Source: Ignavibacterium sp. (lineage in GTDB: Bacteria; Bacteroidota; Ignavibacteria; Ignavibacteriales; Ignavibacteriaceae). Taken from it: a DNA stretch of 64,000 bases. A program made the translations under genes and the position numbers. Position 1 is the first letter of the stretch; the number at the start of each line of letters is the position of its first letter. The stretch lies in NCBI GenBank assembly GCA_018335755.1, contig JAGXRK010000011.1, positions 62,001 to 126,000 on the forward strand, written 5' to 3'. Below, one piece after another: positions 48,861 through 57,122 of this stretch. Under the pieces are notes generated by a model. That model was given only the letters and a program-made list of their open reading frames with translations, searched no databases and was not told the origin of the DNA.

Positions 48861-50987
48861 CTAAATGATGTTGTTTTCTTTTTTCCTTCTAATTATTACA
48901 ATTGTAAAGCCTACGGACATAATAACTACTCCAAACCAGACAAGGCTAATAAATGGTTTAATGCTGACATCAACGGTTAATATTTCACCGGTTAAATTTT
49001 CATTCTTAACTAAAGTAGTAGACCTATCTGAAGATGAGTTGTTGGAAGTCTTTTTATTTTCATTTTCGTCTATATAAGAAGTCGGGGAGATGTATAAATC
49101 TTTGCTAAATCCTTCAATTATATCCGGTTCTCTCATTATGGAATTATTATAATCTGAAATAAACATTACAGGGGAAGCTATAAATGTATTATAGCCTTCC
49201 TTTACTTTTATATCAAATGAATATTTATTGTCACTATCTATCGATTTAATTCCAAGAAAAGTTAATTCATAGTTAAAAATATTTTTTGTAGCTCCTTTTG
49301 GTAGTTCTATTTGCTGCGATTCAATTGCAGTGCTGGTAGTGAGTACACCTAACAAGAATGTTGCAAATCCAATATGTGCTATGTGACCGCCCCAGAAATA
49401 AAATCCATTTTTCATTACTTTCACCATCATCTGGATATTTACTGTTATTGTAAATATGATGGATAAAAGGAAAATGGCAAGCTTAATATCATGTAAGCCA
49501 AATAAATAAAATAAAACTATTGATAGGACTAACGATGCGACAATAGGAATACCAATGCTTTTAATAAATTCTGACTTATTTGTATCCCCCCATCTTAAAA
49601 ATAAACTTATACCAATCAGCGATCCCATAAGAATTACTAAAGGTAGATTCATTTGATTATAAAAAGTTGTTTCAACAGATTGGCCAAGTATAGGAGCAGA
49701 GGTTCCAACAAATACTACTATAGCTGACGCAATTAATAGCATTGCACCATAAAATAAACCGATTTCTCTGGAAAGAAGATTCTCCTTAAACTCAACTGAA
49801 TTGGTTAGCGATTTTCTTCTGTAATAAACTCCACCTATTCCTATCACTATAAAAGTAATTATAAAGAATAAAAGGAATAAATAAACAGTCATACCGGGAT
49901 CTTCAAATGAATGAACTGATGCTTGAGATAATATTCCGCTACGGGTTAAGAATGTACTATAAATAACCAGGATGAACATTACAGCAGCTAGTATAAGATT
50001 TGTTTTTGCAAATCGTCCAGGTTTGTAAAAAACCTGTGTTTGTTTCTGAACTAACATTGTATGAATTAATGCTATGCTAATAATCCAAGGTATTAAACTG
50101 GCATTTTCAACCGGATCCCATCCCCAGTAACCACCCCAGCCTAAAACACCATATGCCCAGTACCCGCCTATCATAAGCCCTAAGCCCAAGACAATAGAAG
50201 CTGTTAGAGTCCAGGGGAGTGCATGTCTTATCCATTGGTCATATTTATTTTTAATTAAAGCAGAAACAGCATACGTGAATGGTACTGTCATTAATGCAAA
50301 TCCCAAAAACAATATGGGCGGATGTATTTGCATCCAGAAATTTTGCAGTAAAGGATTGAGTCCTTTTCCTTTTATAAGAAAATCACCGAAGGTAATTCCA
50401 TTGTACTGTAATACTGAATACAGATCTGGTCCAAGCCTGACGAAGTTTTGCTTTGATGATTGATCGCTTACGAGGAAGTTTTGAAAAATTGGCATTCCCA
50501 GTATTGACTGATTAAAGTATTTTATATCAACGTAATTAGTTTGAGACCAGATAAGATGAAATGGACTTTTCAACATAGGTGTTACCATAGCTATAAGGAA
50601 GACAGCTATTAAAGAATAGATCATCATAATCCTTGACTCTAATCCTTCTACCTTAGAAGTTTGGCTTTGTAATGTTACACCGATTATGACAATAAATAAT
50701 AACCATAACAAAAAGCTGCCTTCTTGTCCTGCAAAAAAGGATGATATTAATAACCCGGTAGACAATTCAGCGTTACTATATTCAAAAACATATTTATATT
50801 CATATTGGTGGGTCAATATTAAATAAAACAAAAAAACACTGGCTGTGATAACAAGGATAGTCATAGTATGATATCCGATTCTTGCTTGGTTAAGCGATTT
50901 CACGTTACCATTTAAAGCTTTATAATATTTATACGTGCTGAATATTCCAGCGAGTAGTGCTAAAACTATTACTATATTGCCGAACAT
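48861..50987 (-). CDS. ccmF: Second CcmF-like haem lyase subunit
   Basis: A 708-residue polytopic membrane protein with the WWD motif WGGYWGWDPVENASLIPWI, the HQYEYKYVFEYSNAELSTGL block, and QIHPPILFLGFALMTVPF, all closely similar to the other CcmF at 21013-23418. It is about 90 residues shorter, mostly in the C-terminal periplasmic part. It stands in a cluster with a duplicated CcmH-domain protein, a DUF2318 protein and a MacB-type ABC transporter, not with ccmA-E. It may serve a specific cytochrome or another haem-protein. Confidence 0.88.
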   Translation of the reverse strand: MFGNIVIVLALLAGIFSTYKYYKALNGNVKSLNQARIGYHTMTILVITASVFLFYLILTHQYEYKYVFEYSNAELSTGLLISSFFAGQEGSFLLWLLFIVIIGVTLQSQTSKVEGLESRIMMIYSLIAVFLIAMVTPMLKSPFHLIWSQTNYVDIKYFNQSILGMPIFQNFLVSDQSSKQNFVRLGPDLYSVLQYNGITFGDFLIKGKGLNPLLQNFWMQIHPPILFLGFALMTVPFTYAVSALIKNKYDQWIRHALPWTLTASIVLGLGLMIGGYWAYGVLGWGGYWGWDPVENASLIPWIISIALIHTMLVQKQTQVFYKPGRFAKTNLILAAVMFILVIYSTFLTRSGILSQASVHSFEDPGMTVYLFLLFFIITFIVIGIGGVYYRRKSLTNSVEFKENLLSREIGLFYGAMLLIASAIVVFVGTSAPILGQSVETTFYNQMNLPLVILMGSLIGISLFLRWGDTNKSEFIKSIGIPIVASLVLSIVLFYLFGLHDIKLAIFLLSIIFTITVNIQMMVKVMKNGFYFWGGHIAHIGFATFLLGVLTTSTAIESQQIELPKGATKNIFNYELTFLGIKSIDSDNKYSFDIKVKEGYNTFIASPVMFISDYNNSIMREPDIIEGFSKDLYISPTSYIDENENKKTSNNSSSDRSTTLVKNENLTGEILTVDVSIKPFISLVWFGVVIMSVGFTIVIIRRKKENNII

Positions 50988-51029
50988 TTTATCTTCCTTG
51001 ATCAGTTAGTTTCTTGTTAAATAATTTTA

Positions 51030-51698
51030 TCAATTAATAATCTGTCCATCCTTGAAATAAATACTTCGTTTTCCGTATCCTTCAACTTTTTTGTCATGGG
51101 TAACTACAATGATTGTTCTACCTTCTTCATTAAGGTTACAAAACAATTCCATAATGGATTCTCCTGTTTTAGTATCCAGGTTACCGGTAGGTTCATCAGC
51201 TAATAAAATTAGCGGTTCATTAACAAGTGCCCTTGCAATCGCAACTCTTTGTTGTTCACCTCCGCTTAATTCATCTACCATTCTGTGTACCTTGTTTTCT
51301 AAACCGACCTTACTGAATATTTGCGTGCATCTTTCCTCTTTTTCTCCCTTTGTTAAATCACTAATTGCAAGAGGTAGCATAGTGTTTTCCTTAACCGTTA
51401 AATATTTGAGCAGGTGAAACGATTGAAAAATAAATCCGATATATTCGCGCCTGTACTTTGCCAGTTTATCCGCGCCCAATCCGAAGATGTTCATATCATC
51501 TATAATAACTTCTCCTTTTGTCGGATGGCTCAATCCGCCAATTGCTGTTAGAAAAGTACTTTTGCCCGAACCAGAAGGACCCATAACGGATAAAAATTCA
51601 TTCGACTCAATTGAAGCTGTGACATTATTAATTGCAAGGACGCTTTCATTTGCAGTGTTATATTCTTTGGTAAGATTATTTATTTTTATAAAACTCAT
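51030..51698 (-). CDS. MacB/LolD-type ABC transporter ATPase
   Basis: A 222-residue ABC ATPase with Walker A GPSGSGKST, signature LSGGEQQR and Walker B ILLADEPTGNLD. The subfamily is that of LolD and MacB ATPases, which work with FtsX-type permeases. The permease gene lies 30 bases upstream. In the p19/FTR1 iron systems of Campylobacter an analogous ATPase accompanies DUF2318 and FtsX-type permeases. Energy supply for a periplasmic mechanochemical step is the likely role. Confidence 0.88.
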   Translation of the reverse strand: MSFIKINNLTKEYNTANESVLAINNVTASIESNEFLSVMGPSGSGKSTFLTAIGGLSHPTKGEVIIDDMNIFGLGADKLAKYRREYIGFIFQSFHLLKYLTVKENTMLPLAISDLTKGEKEERCTQIFSKVGLENKVHRMVDELSGGEQQRVAIARALVNEPLILLADEPTGNLDTKTGESIMELFCNLNEEGRTIIVVTHDKKVEGYGKRSIYFKDGQIIN

Positions 51699-51728
51699 TA
51701 ATATTTCCTTCGTTAATGTTCTTTAATA

Positions 51729-52889
51729 TCAAAGCGATCTGAATGCAACTGTTGGATCAAGATTATTAGCCCTGAACACCGGGTAAATACTTGACAATAA
51801 TCCAACAACAATTGATAAAGCTGTAGCTGCAAGCAGGGTATAAAAATTAAAAGATATACCACCCTGATTAGTTGTACCAAGCAGCGGCACTATTAATTTT
51901 GAAACATAAATTCCAATTGCATATCCAAAAATTCCCGCAATTAAGCTTCCTATTAATACTTCGTAAAAAAATATTGTTGCAATATTAATTCCAGTAAATC
52001 CGACTGCCTTAATCACTCCTATTTCTGCAGTCCTTTCATTTACAGAAGCATTTACATTAGTGAAAACTATCAGCATACTGATGATTAAGATTACGATTGA
52101 TAATCCAAATGAAAATTGCTCAAACCTTTGAATCGTTGACATTTTCGATTCTATTGTCTGGCGGACAGCTGTTACTTCGGCTTTCGGCAATTGGTTTGAT
52201 GTTTGCGAAACAATCTCTTCGATAGGACAGTCGTAACAAAGAGCAGCCACTTCAATTAAACTTAATTTACTTTTTTGTTTAAATAATTCCTGGGCTTCTC
52301 CCAGGTTCATAAAGATCATTGCATCATCCTGCGAGCCTGTTTCTTCAATTATGCCTGCAATTTTAAATCTGCTACCATTAAGCATGATATTATTATTCAA
52401 TCCGAAGTTTAATTTTTGTTTTATTTTCGATCCAATTAAAACTTCATTCTCCTGGATTTCCCGTTTCCCAATTATCTTCCACCATTTTTTCAATCTCAAC
52501 TCGTCCGTAATGCTAATACCTGTTACTATTACTTTTTTATTTTCCACCGAAGTAATGTTCAATAGTTTTGGAGCAATTATGCTGATGTTATCTTTATTCT
52601 TTATTTTTTTGATAGAGTTAATATCTTCATTATTTAACTGGGCGTTAGAAAGGTTTACTCCGCCAACATTTAATCCGCCATAATTTATTACCAGTTCATC
52701 TGATTTAGGCGAGATGACAATATTGGCTCCGTACTCATCAAGATCTAAGGCAACACTTTTATTCACATTTTCTGAAACAGTGATTAAAGTAACTACTGAT
52801 GAAACTGCAAGCACCAGTCCGATTATCAGAAAAATTGTTTTAGATTTCCGTCTGCTTAAACTGTGCAAGGCAATATTGTAAAGCTTCAT
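51729..52889 (-). CDS. FtsX/MacB-type ABC permease
   Basis: A 386-residue membrane protein with one N-terminal membrane segment (TIFLIIGLVLAVSSVVTLITV), a large periplasmic domain (residues 45-255), and three C-terminal segments, the MacB/FtsX fold. The TAEIGVIKAVGFTGINIATIF block before the second membrane helix is typical. A CYDCP motif in the periplasmic domain (residue ~210) is unusual and might be redox- or metal-active. It pairs with the ATPase gene downstream and begins nine bases after the DUF2318 gene. Confidence 0.85.
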   Translation of the reverse strand: MKLYNIALHSLSRRKSKTIFLIIGLVLAVSSVVTLITVSENVNKSVALDLDEYGANIVISPKSDELVINYGGLNVGGVNLSNAQLNNEDINSIKKIKNKDNISIIAPKLLNITSVENKKVIVTGISITDELRLKKWWKIIGKREIQENEVLIGSKIKQKLNFGLNNNIMLNGSRFKIAGIIEETGSQDDAMIFMNLGEAQELFKQKSKLSLIEVAALCYDCPIEEIVSQTSNQLPKAEVTAVRQTIESKMSTIQRFEQFSFGLSIVILIISMLIVFTNVNASVNERTAEIGVIKAVGFTGINIATIFFYEVLIGSLIAGIFGYAIGIYVSKLIVPLLGTTNQGGISFNFYTLLAATALSIVVGLLSSIYPVFRANNLDPTVAFRSL

Positions 52890-52898
52890 TATGCTTTC

Positions 52899-53576
52899 CT
52901 ATATTCTTCTTTGCCAGTTTGCCACACTTGATACATCAATTTGTATCTCATTTCCTGTTACAATGCTTGGGATGGGATCAGGAGGATATTTCCCGCAGGA
53001 ACCGCTAATCGCATCCATATTATTCAGATCCCAGGTAGTACCGCAGGAGTTGCATATTAACTCATCACCTTTAATGTGGAAAGTAGTGGAATTACAAGGT
53101 TCACACATACTAATAGCTGTTATGACCTTGCCTTCTTCAGATATATATGCAAGTAAAGGTACAACAGGACCAGAACCAGTATAAGAGAATTTTACAAATT
53201 TATTATTTTTAACTACCTCAAGAGGTATAATTATTTTTCCGCTTTCTACTTTTGATTGTATAGTACTCATTTGTGTAGGACTGGACGGATACTCAATAGA
53301 GTTGATGACCTTTGGTTGTTTTTTTATAATTTCATTCTCTTTCGACCCGGTTGTAATAAAGTAAATTAATATTACTCCGATAAACCCTATAGATAAAACA
53401 ATATTTGTAGTCTTGAATTTTGAAGGCGATTTAGATAATATTTTTTCTCGTTTATGTATCTTTTGGTGATTATCTTTTACTGAGGAGCCAAGTAATCTAT
53501 GTCCGCAATCTGGACAAAATTTTACTCCATTGTTTACTTTGTGGCCGCATTGAGGACAATAATTTACATTCGTCAT
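52899..53576 (-). CDS. DUF2318 domain protein with N-terminal zinc ribbon
   Basis: A 225-residue protein. An N-terminal zinc ribbon (YCPQCGHKVNNGVKFCPDCGH) is cytoplasmic; a membrane segment follows (TNIVLSIGFIGVILIYFI), then a periplasmic DUF2318 domain with the paired motifs MCEPC and CNSCGTTWDL. DUF2318 domains bind a metal, thought to be iron-sulfur or copper/iron, and are linked to FTR1/P19 iron uptake in other bacteria. Here no FTR1 or P19 gene is visible; instead the neighbours are cytochrome c maturation proteins. Confidence 0.85.
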   Translation of the reverse strand: MTNVNYCPQCGHKVNNGVKFCPDCGHRLLGSSVKDNHQKIHKREKILSKSPSKFKTTNIVLSIGFIGVILIYFITTGSKENEIIKKQPKVINSIEYPSSPTQMSTIQSKVESGKIIIPLEVVKNNKFVKFSYTGSGPVVPLLAYISEEGKVITAISMCEPCNSTTFHIKGDELICNSCGTTWDLNNMDAISGSCGKYPPDPIPSIVTGNEIQIDVSSVANWQRRI

Positions 53577-53594
53577 TTCTTCACCTGCAATTAT

Positions 53595-53807
53595 TTAATT
53601 GAGTAAATCTTTTTTCTTTTCTTCAAACACTAGTTTATTAATTTCGCCCTTAGCGTACCGTTTCTTTAACAAATCTAACGGTGTTTCGTTTTGAATATCT
53701 GATACACATGTTCTAAAGCTGTTAACTGCATAAAAAAGAATAACAACTATGGCAATTACTATTAGCCATAACCACCACATTCCCATAAATCCCATCATAA
53801 TAATCAC
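53595..53807 (-). CDS. SHOCT-domain small membrane protein
   Basis: A 70-residue protein with one membrane segment (MWWLWLIVIAIVVILFYAV) and a C-terminal SHOCT motif (LLKKRYAKGEINKLVFEEKK). SHOCT domains are short oligomerisation modules often found on membrane proteins. It sits between the CcmH-like and DUF2318 genes in the same operon. A pair of zinc-ribbon proteins on either side suggests a membrane complex. Confidence 0.8.
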   Translation of the reverse strand: MIIMMGFMGMWWLWLIVIAIVVILFYAVNSFRTCVSDIQNETPLDLLKKRYAKGEINKLVFEEKKKDLLN

Positions 53808-53842
53808 TTCTTTCTTTTTGCTTTAATTGTTCGACTATACTT

Positions 53843-54784
53843 TTATATTTTCTTACCACCATATTTTTGGTCAACAATATCCACTATTTCATTAATCGTA
53901 TATTTATTTTCATTAATTTTTTCATCAATAAATTTCTTTACCTCGGTAGCGCCATTTGGGTGATTGCAAGTGCAATCCCTTAATTCATCTACTGCACATT
54001 TCCCACAAGGGCAATTAAATGCTGAATAAATTGTGTATTTGTCTGAAATAGTAGCTTTGGTATTAATCAAATCCGGTTGGTTTGAGATTAAATCTTTTGT
54101 TATTTGAAGCTGGTTAGGATTCCAAATGCGAGAAACATCTACATTGTAATTCGAAGCAAACTCTGCTTTCAACCAACCATATTTATTTGCGACTGCAATA
54201 ACAATATCATCCGGGTTTTGATTTTTTTCTAAATAGTCTCTGATAAATTGTCGCTCTTCAGCAGCAGTTGCACACTTACAAGTCTCAAGTGGTTCTTCAT
54301 TACACGAACCGCAAGAGCAAATAAATTTTGAGGCTATCTCATATACTTTCGCCTCAACTATCGGATTCGTACTCTTTTGTTCAATTGGAATTTCTGAGCT
54401 ATTCGGATATTTATTAAAAATCAATTCAAGGGATAAAACAATTATCACTGTGCCGATAACCACACCAACTGGTATCCATAAGAATTTCAAATTATTAAAG
54501 TAAGAATTCTTTCTTATCGCATTTTTCTTTAAGCTGTTTTTTGATTCTTGGCGAAGTTGTTTTTTACTTTTCTGCTTCCGCTGAAAAGTATTATTTATAG
54601 TCTCTGATTTTAGAATTAATTGTTTTCCGCAGGAAACACAATACTTACTCGACTCGCCATTTTCTGCACCGCAATTCGGGCAAGCATTCGGAGATGTATT
54701 CTTTATCACAGATAATTCTTTACCACATTTAATACAAAATTTATTCTCATCATTGTTATTATTTCCACAATTATTACAAATCAT
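53843..54784 (-). CDS. Tandem CcmH-like domains with double zinc ribbon
   Basis: A 313-residue protein with two N-terminal zinc ribbons (ICNNCGNNNNDENKFCIKCG and ACPNCGAENGESSKYCVSCG), a membrane segment (LWIPVGVVIGTVIIVLSL), and two periplasmic CcmH-like repeats. Each repeat has a 'C-x-C-G-x-C ... C-x-C' cluster (FICSCGSCNEEPLETCKC, FNCPCGKCAVDELRDCTC) followed by the CcmH helices ending in VANKYGW and VDQKYGG. CcmH normally has a single LRCxxC site and works with CcmF. Two repeats with doubled cysteines are unusual. Together with the nearby ccmF this supports a haem-attachment role, or a metal-chaperone variant of it. Confidence 0.8.
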   Translation of the reverse strand: MICNNCGNNNNDENKFCIKCGKELSVIKNTSPNACPNCGAENGESSKYCVSCGKQLILKSETINNTFQRKQKSKKQLRQESKNSLKKNAIRKNSYFNNLKFLWIPVGVVIGTVIIVLSLELIFNKYPNSSEIPIEQKSTNPIVEAKVYEIASKFICSCGSCNEEPLETCKCATAAEERQFIRDYLEKNQNPDDIVIAVANKYGWLKAEFASNYNVDVSRIWNPNQLQITKDLISNQPDLINTKATISDKYTIYSAFNCPCGKCAVDELRDCTCNHPNGATEVKKFIDEKINENKYTINEIVDIVDQKYGGKKI

Positions 54785-54852
54785 ATTTTACCTCTTGTCT
54801 TGATCTTGCCCCCCACTCTCCGATTTGGAGCGGGGAGTAAAGAGATGTTTTA

Positions 54853-55248
54853 TTATTTTTCTTTTATTTTAAAACCATTCTTAATGAGATTTTCCTTTGC
54901 ATTTTCAAGAGTTACTTCTTTTAATTTCATCCCACATAATGGGCAATCACCTGCTTCATCCGAAATAACGTTCCAGTCCATAGTATCTTGAAATACTTTT
55001 CCGTCTTTGTTTTTATCAATAGCTTTGAGATCAATTTCTCCATCCCTTACAAGCGATTCTGTCATTGTTTTACTGGAATCCATCTTCATATTTTTATGAT
55101 CTTTCATGTCCATATGTTTATGGTCTTTATGTTTCATTTCCATTTTATGCTCTTTCACCTTTTCATCCTTAGGTGATTCCTGAGCTAATGTACCTGAAAT
55201 GAGTGAGGCGAATAATACCATCGTAAAGATTTTTATTAGTTTTTTCAC
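54853..55248 (-). CDS. Exported metal-binding protein with a CPLCGM domain
   Basis: A 131-residue exported protein. After the signal peptide comes a His/Met/Lys-rich linker (HKDHKHMDMKDHKNMKMD), then a domain with VRDGEIDLKAIDKNKDGKVF and DCPLCGMKLKEVT. Almost the same domain forms the C-terminus of the CusB-like protein at 60296 and a pseudogene at 56529. The CxxCGM site and His/Met linker suggest Cu or Ag binding in the periplasm. Confidence 0.75.
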   Translation of the reverse strand: MKKLIKIFTMVLFASLISGTLAQESPKDEKVKEHKMEMKHKDHKHMDMKDHKNMKMDSSKTMTESLVRDGEIDLKAIDKNKDGKVFQDTMDWNVISDEAGDCPLCGMKLKEVTLENAKENLIKNGFKIKEK

Positions 55249-55307
55249 TTTATTTTCTCCTTTTTATTAATATTTAGTTATTTCTTTTTTATTTCTACTG
55301 TTCCCAT

Positions 55308-55727
55308 TTATATGGAAGATTCTTTCTTAATAACATTTCCAGTCAAAGGAACCTTTATAGTCGAATTCTCTGGATCATTTGTTTCAATGTTAATAGTCTT
55401 GTTTTGATTACCGGATTTTCCTTTAGAATCAAAAGTAACTTTTATCTTCGTTGATTCACCCGGCTTTAATTCGTTCTTTTCAGGCATCACCGCCGTACAT
55501 CCACAAGAAGCCCAAACTTTTTTTATTTTCAGAAGTTCACCACCTTCATTTGTAATTACAAAATATGTGGTAACAACCGAGTCTTGAATAATATCTCCAA
55601 AGTCGTAAGTCATAGGTACTATAACTGCCTTAGGTTCTTTTTCGAATTGTGCAAATGCAATGTTTGAAAGAACAATTACCAACAGAATGAACGAACTTCT
55701 TTGAATGATTTTTTTATCGAGCTGCAT
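55308..55727 (-). CDS. DUF1573 exported protein
   Basis: A 139-residue exported protein with a DUF1573 domain: VPMTYDFGDIIQDSVVTTYF, the ASCGCTAV motif and the ELKPGESTKIKVTFDS block. DUF1573 is an immunoglobulin-like fold with a CGC motif, frequent in Bacteroidota and function unknown. It sits between the T9SS protein and the CPLCGM protein in the copper island. Confidence 0.88.
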   Translation of the reverse strand: MQLDKKIIQRSSFILLVIVLSNIAFAQFEKEPKAVIVPMTYDFGDIIQDSVVTTYFVITNEGGELLKIKKVWASCGCTAVMPEKNELKPGESTKIKVTFDSKGKSGNQNKTINIETNDPENSTIKVPLTGNVIKKESSI

Positions 55728-55743
55728 TTTTATAACTCCTTTT

Positions 55744-56418
55744 TTATTTGTTTAGAATCATTTTTTTAGTTTCTGTATAGAACGGAGTTCTTATCATATA
55801 GAAATAAACTCCAGACGGATATCCGCTCATATCAAGATCAATTATATATCTGCCTTTTGGTCTTTCACCATTTACAAGAGTCATAATTTCGTTACCTAGT
55901 ATATTGAATAGTTTTATCATTACATTTTGAGTTTCAGGAATAGAGTAAAATATTTTTGTTGCCGGGTTAAATGGATTGGGATAATTCTGATTTAATGAAA
56001 ATGAATCCAGATTGCCGGATAAGAATTCTTCCGTTACATCAGTTGTGTTTTGAAAATAAATTCCAACCGGGATTGTAATTGGTCCGTGATGCGGATCTCC
56101 AACGTAAATGTTTGCATTGTTTATACCATTTTGAAGATAAGAAATGTCATAACTAATCTCAATTTCAACAGTATCTCCCACATTGATTGAGCCGCTGGTA
56201 GAACTGAAAGATATCCATGATACATCTGCACTTAATGAATAATTGAGAGGGGATACGGGTCCCAAATTGGTAATATAAAGTTGCGAAGTATTATTGCCCC
56301 CGGCATATAAAGTGTCTATTATAAGACCTGGATTAACGGATAAACTTGCTTCAATATTAGAAGTAAAGAATAACAGAACAGTCACTGTTGCAAAAACTAT
56401 TTTTAAGTATTTCATCAT
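55744..56418 (-). CDS. T9SS-exported protein with BACON-like domain
   Basis: A 224-residue exported protein. Residues 28-120 form an immunoglobulin/BACON-like domain (LNYSLSADVSWISFSSTSG). The C-terminal 80 residues are a type A sorting domain with the hallmark NYPNPFNPATKI and ending in MILNK. It would be secreted by the type IX system. Function unknown. Confidence 0.8.
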   Translation of the reverse strand: MMKYLKIVFATVTVLLFFTSNIEASLSVNPGLIIDTLYAGGNNTSQLYITNLGPVSPLNYSLSADVSWISFSSTSGSINVGDTVEIEISYDISYLQNGINNANIYVGDPHHGPITIPVGIYFQNTTDVTEEFLSGNLDSFSLNQNYPNPFNPATKIFYSIPETQNVMIKLFNILGNEIMTLVNGERPKGRYIIDLDMSGYPSGVYFYMIRTPFYTETKKMILNK

Positions 56419-56528
56419 TTTAATCTTTCTTTTAATTGTCCTATCAAATTGTTTCTAATTATTATTCATTTGAGTAAAAGTATTCTTCAATACCTTTGAC
56501 TAACCGTTTAATTAGTTCCATTTATCCG

Positions 56529-56715
56529 TTACCTTAAGTCATTCTTAACAAGATTTTCTTTTTCTTCTCTTAGAGTTACTTCCTTTAACTCCATTTTGCA
56601 TAACGGACATTTACCCGGCATATCTGAAATTACTTTCCAATCCATCATATCCTGATATACCATTCCACATTCAATCGCCGTTTATGTCAATTGTCTCGAG
56701 ATGAATGACACCTTC
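56529..56715 (-). pseudogene. Frameshifted copy of the CPLCGM metal-binding domain
   Basis: In one frame the minus strand reads EGVIHLETIDINGD and stops; after a shift it continues VYQDMMDWKVISDMPGKC, then PLCKMELKEVT and a stop at 56529. Together these match the DGEIDLKAIDKNKDGK and DWNVISDEAGDCPLCGM parts of the intact protein at 54853 and the CusB C-terminus. The copy has a frameshift and C-x-x-C-K instead of C-x-x-C-G, and no signal peptide. It is decaying. Confidence 0.7.
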
Positions 56716-56766
56716 ATAATTTTATTCAGGTAACTCATTTTTATCTTCTTTTTATTTAATGAATAA

Positions 56767-57111
56767 TTAAAGTGCTTTAATACCTTTTTGTTTTGTGCGG
56801 ATACTAATTGAATCAGTTATATCAGAGATAAATATTTTACCATCACCCTTACTTCCGGTATGGGCGTTCTCTAAAATTGATCCTACAAATTTGTTCAACT
56901 CATCATCCTCACAAACAAGCTCTATCTTAATACTTCTGCAATATTTCTCGCAATATTCTATCGATAGTTTGGTATTTTTAGGGTCAACCCAACCGCCTAA
57001 TGTAGAAACATCAATAACCGTCATTCCCTTAGCACCAGCTGATTCAAGTCCAAATATTACTTTGTCAGCTTTTTCTGGTCTTATGTAAGCCTTTATTTCC
57101 TTCATAGTCAT
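56767..57111 (-). CDS. P-II-like signalling protein next to cusA
   Basis: A 114-residue P-II-fold protein: KEIKAYIRPEKADKVIFGLE at the start, a T-loop-like region (GGWVDPKNTKLSIEYCEKYC) with two cysteines, and GDGKIFISDITDSISIRT at the end. The T-loop is not that of GlnB/GlnK; the cysteines suggest metal sensing, as in P-II relatives found beside HME-RND pumps. The gene follows cusA by 11 bases downstream in the same operon. Role in tuning Cu/Ag efflux is inference. Confidence 0.8.
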   Translation of the reverse strand: MTMKEIKAYIRPEKADKVIFGLESAGAKGMTVIDVSTLGGWVDPKNTKLSIEYCEKYCRSIKIELVCEDDELNKFVGSILENAHTGSKGDGKIFISDITDSISIRTKQKGIKAL

Positions 57112-57122
57112 TCACCATTAAA

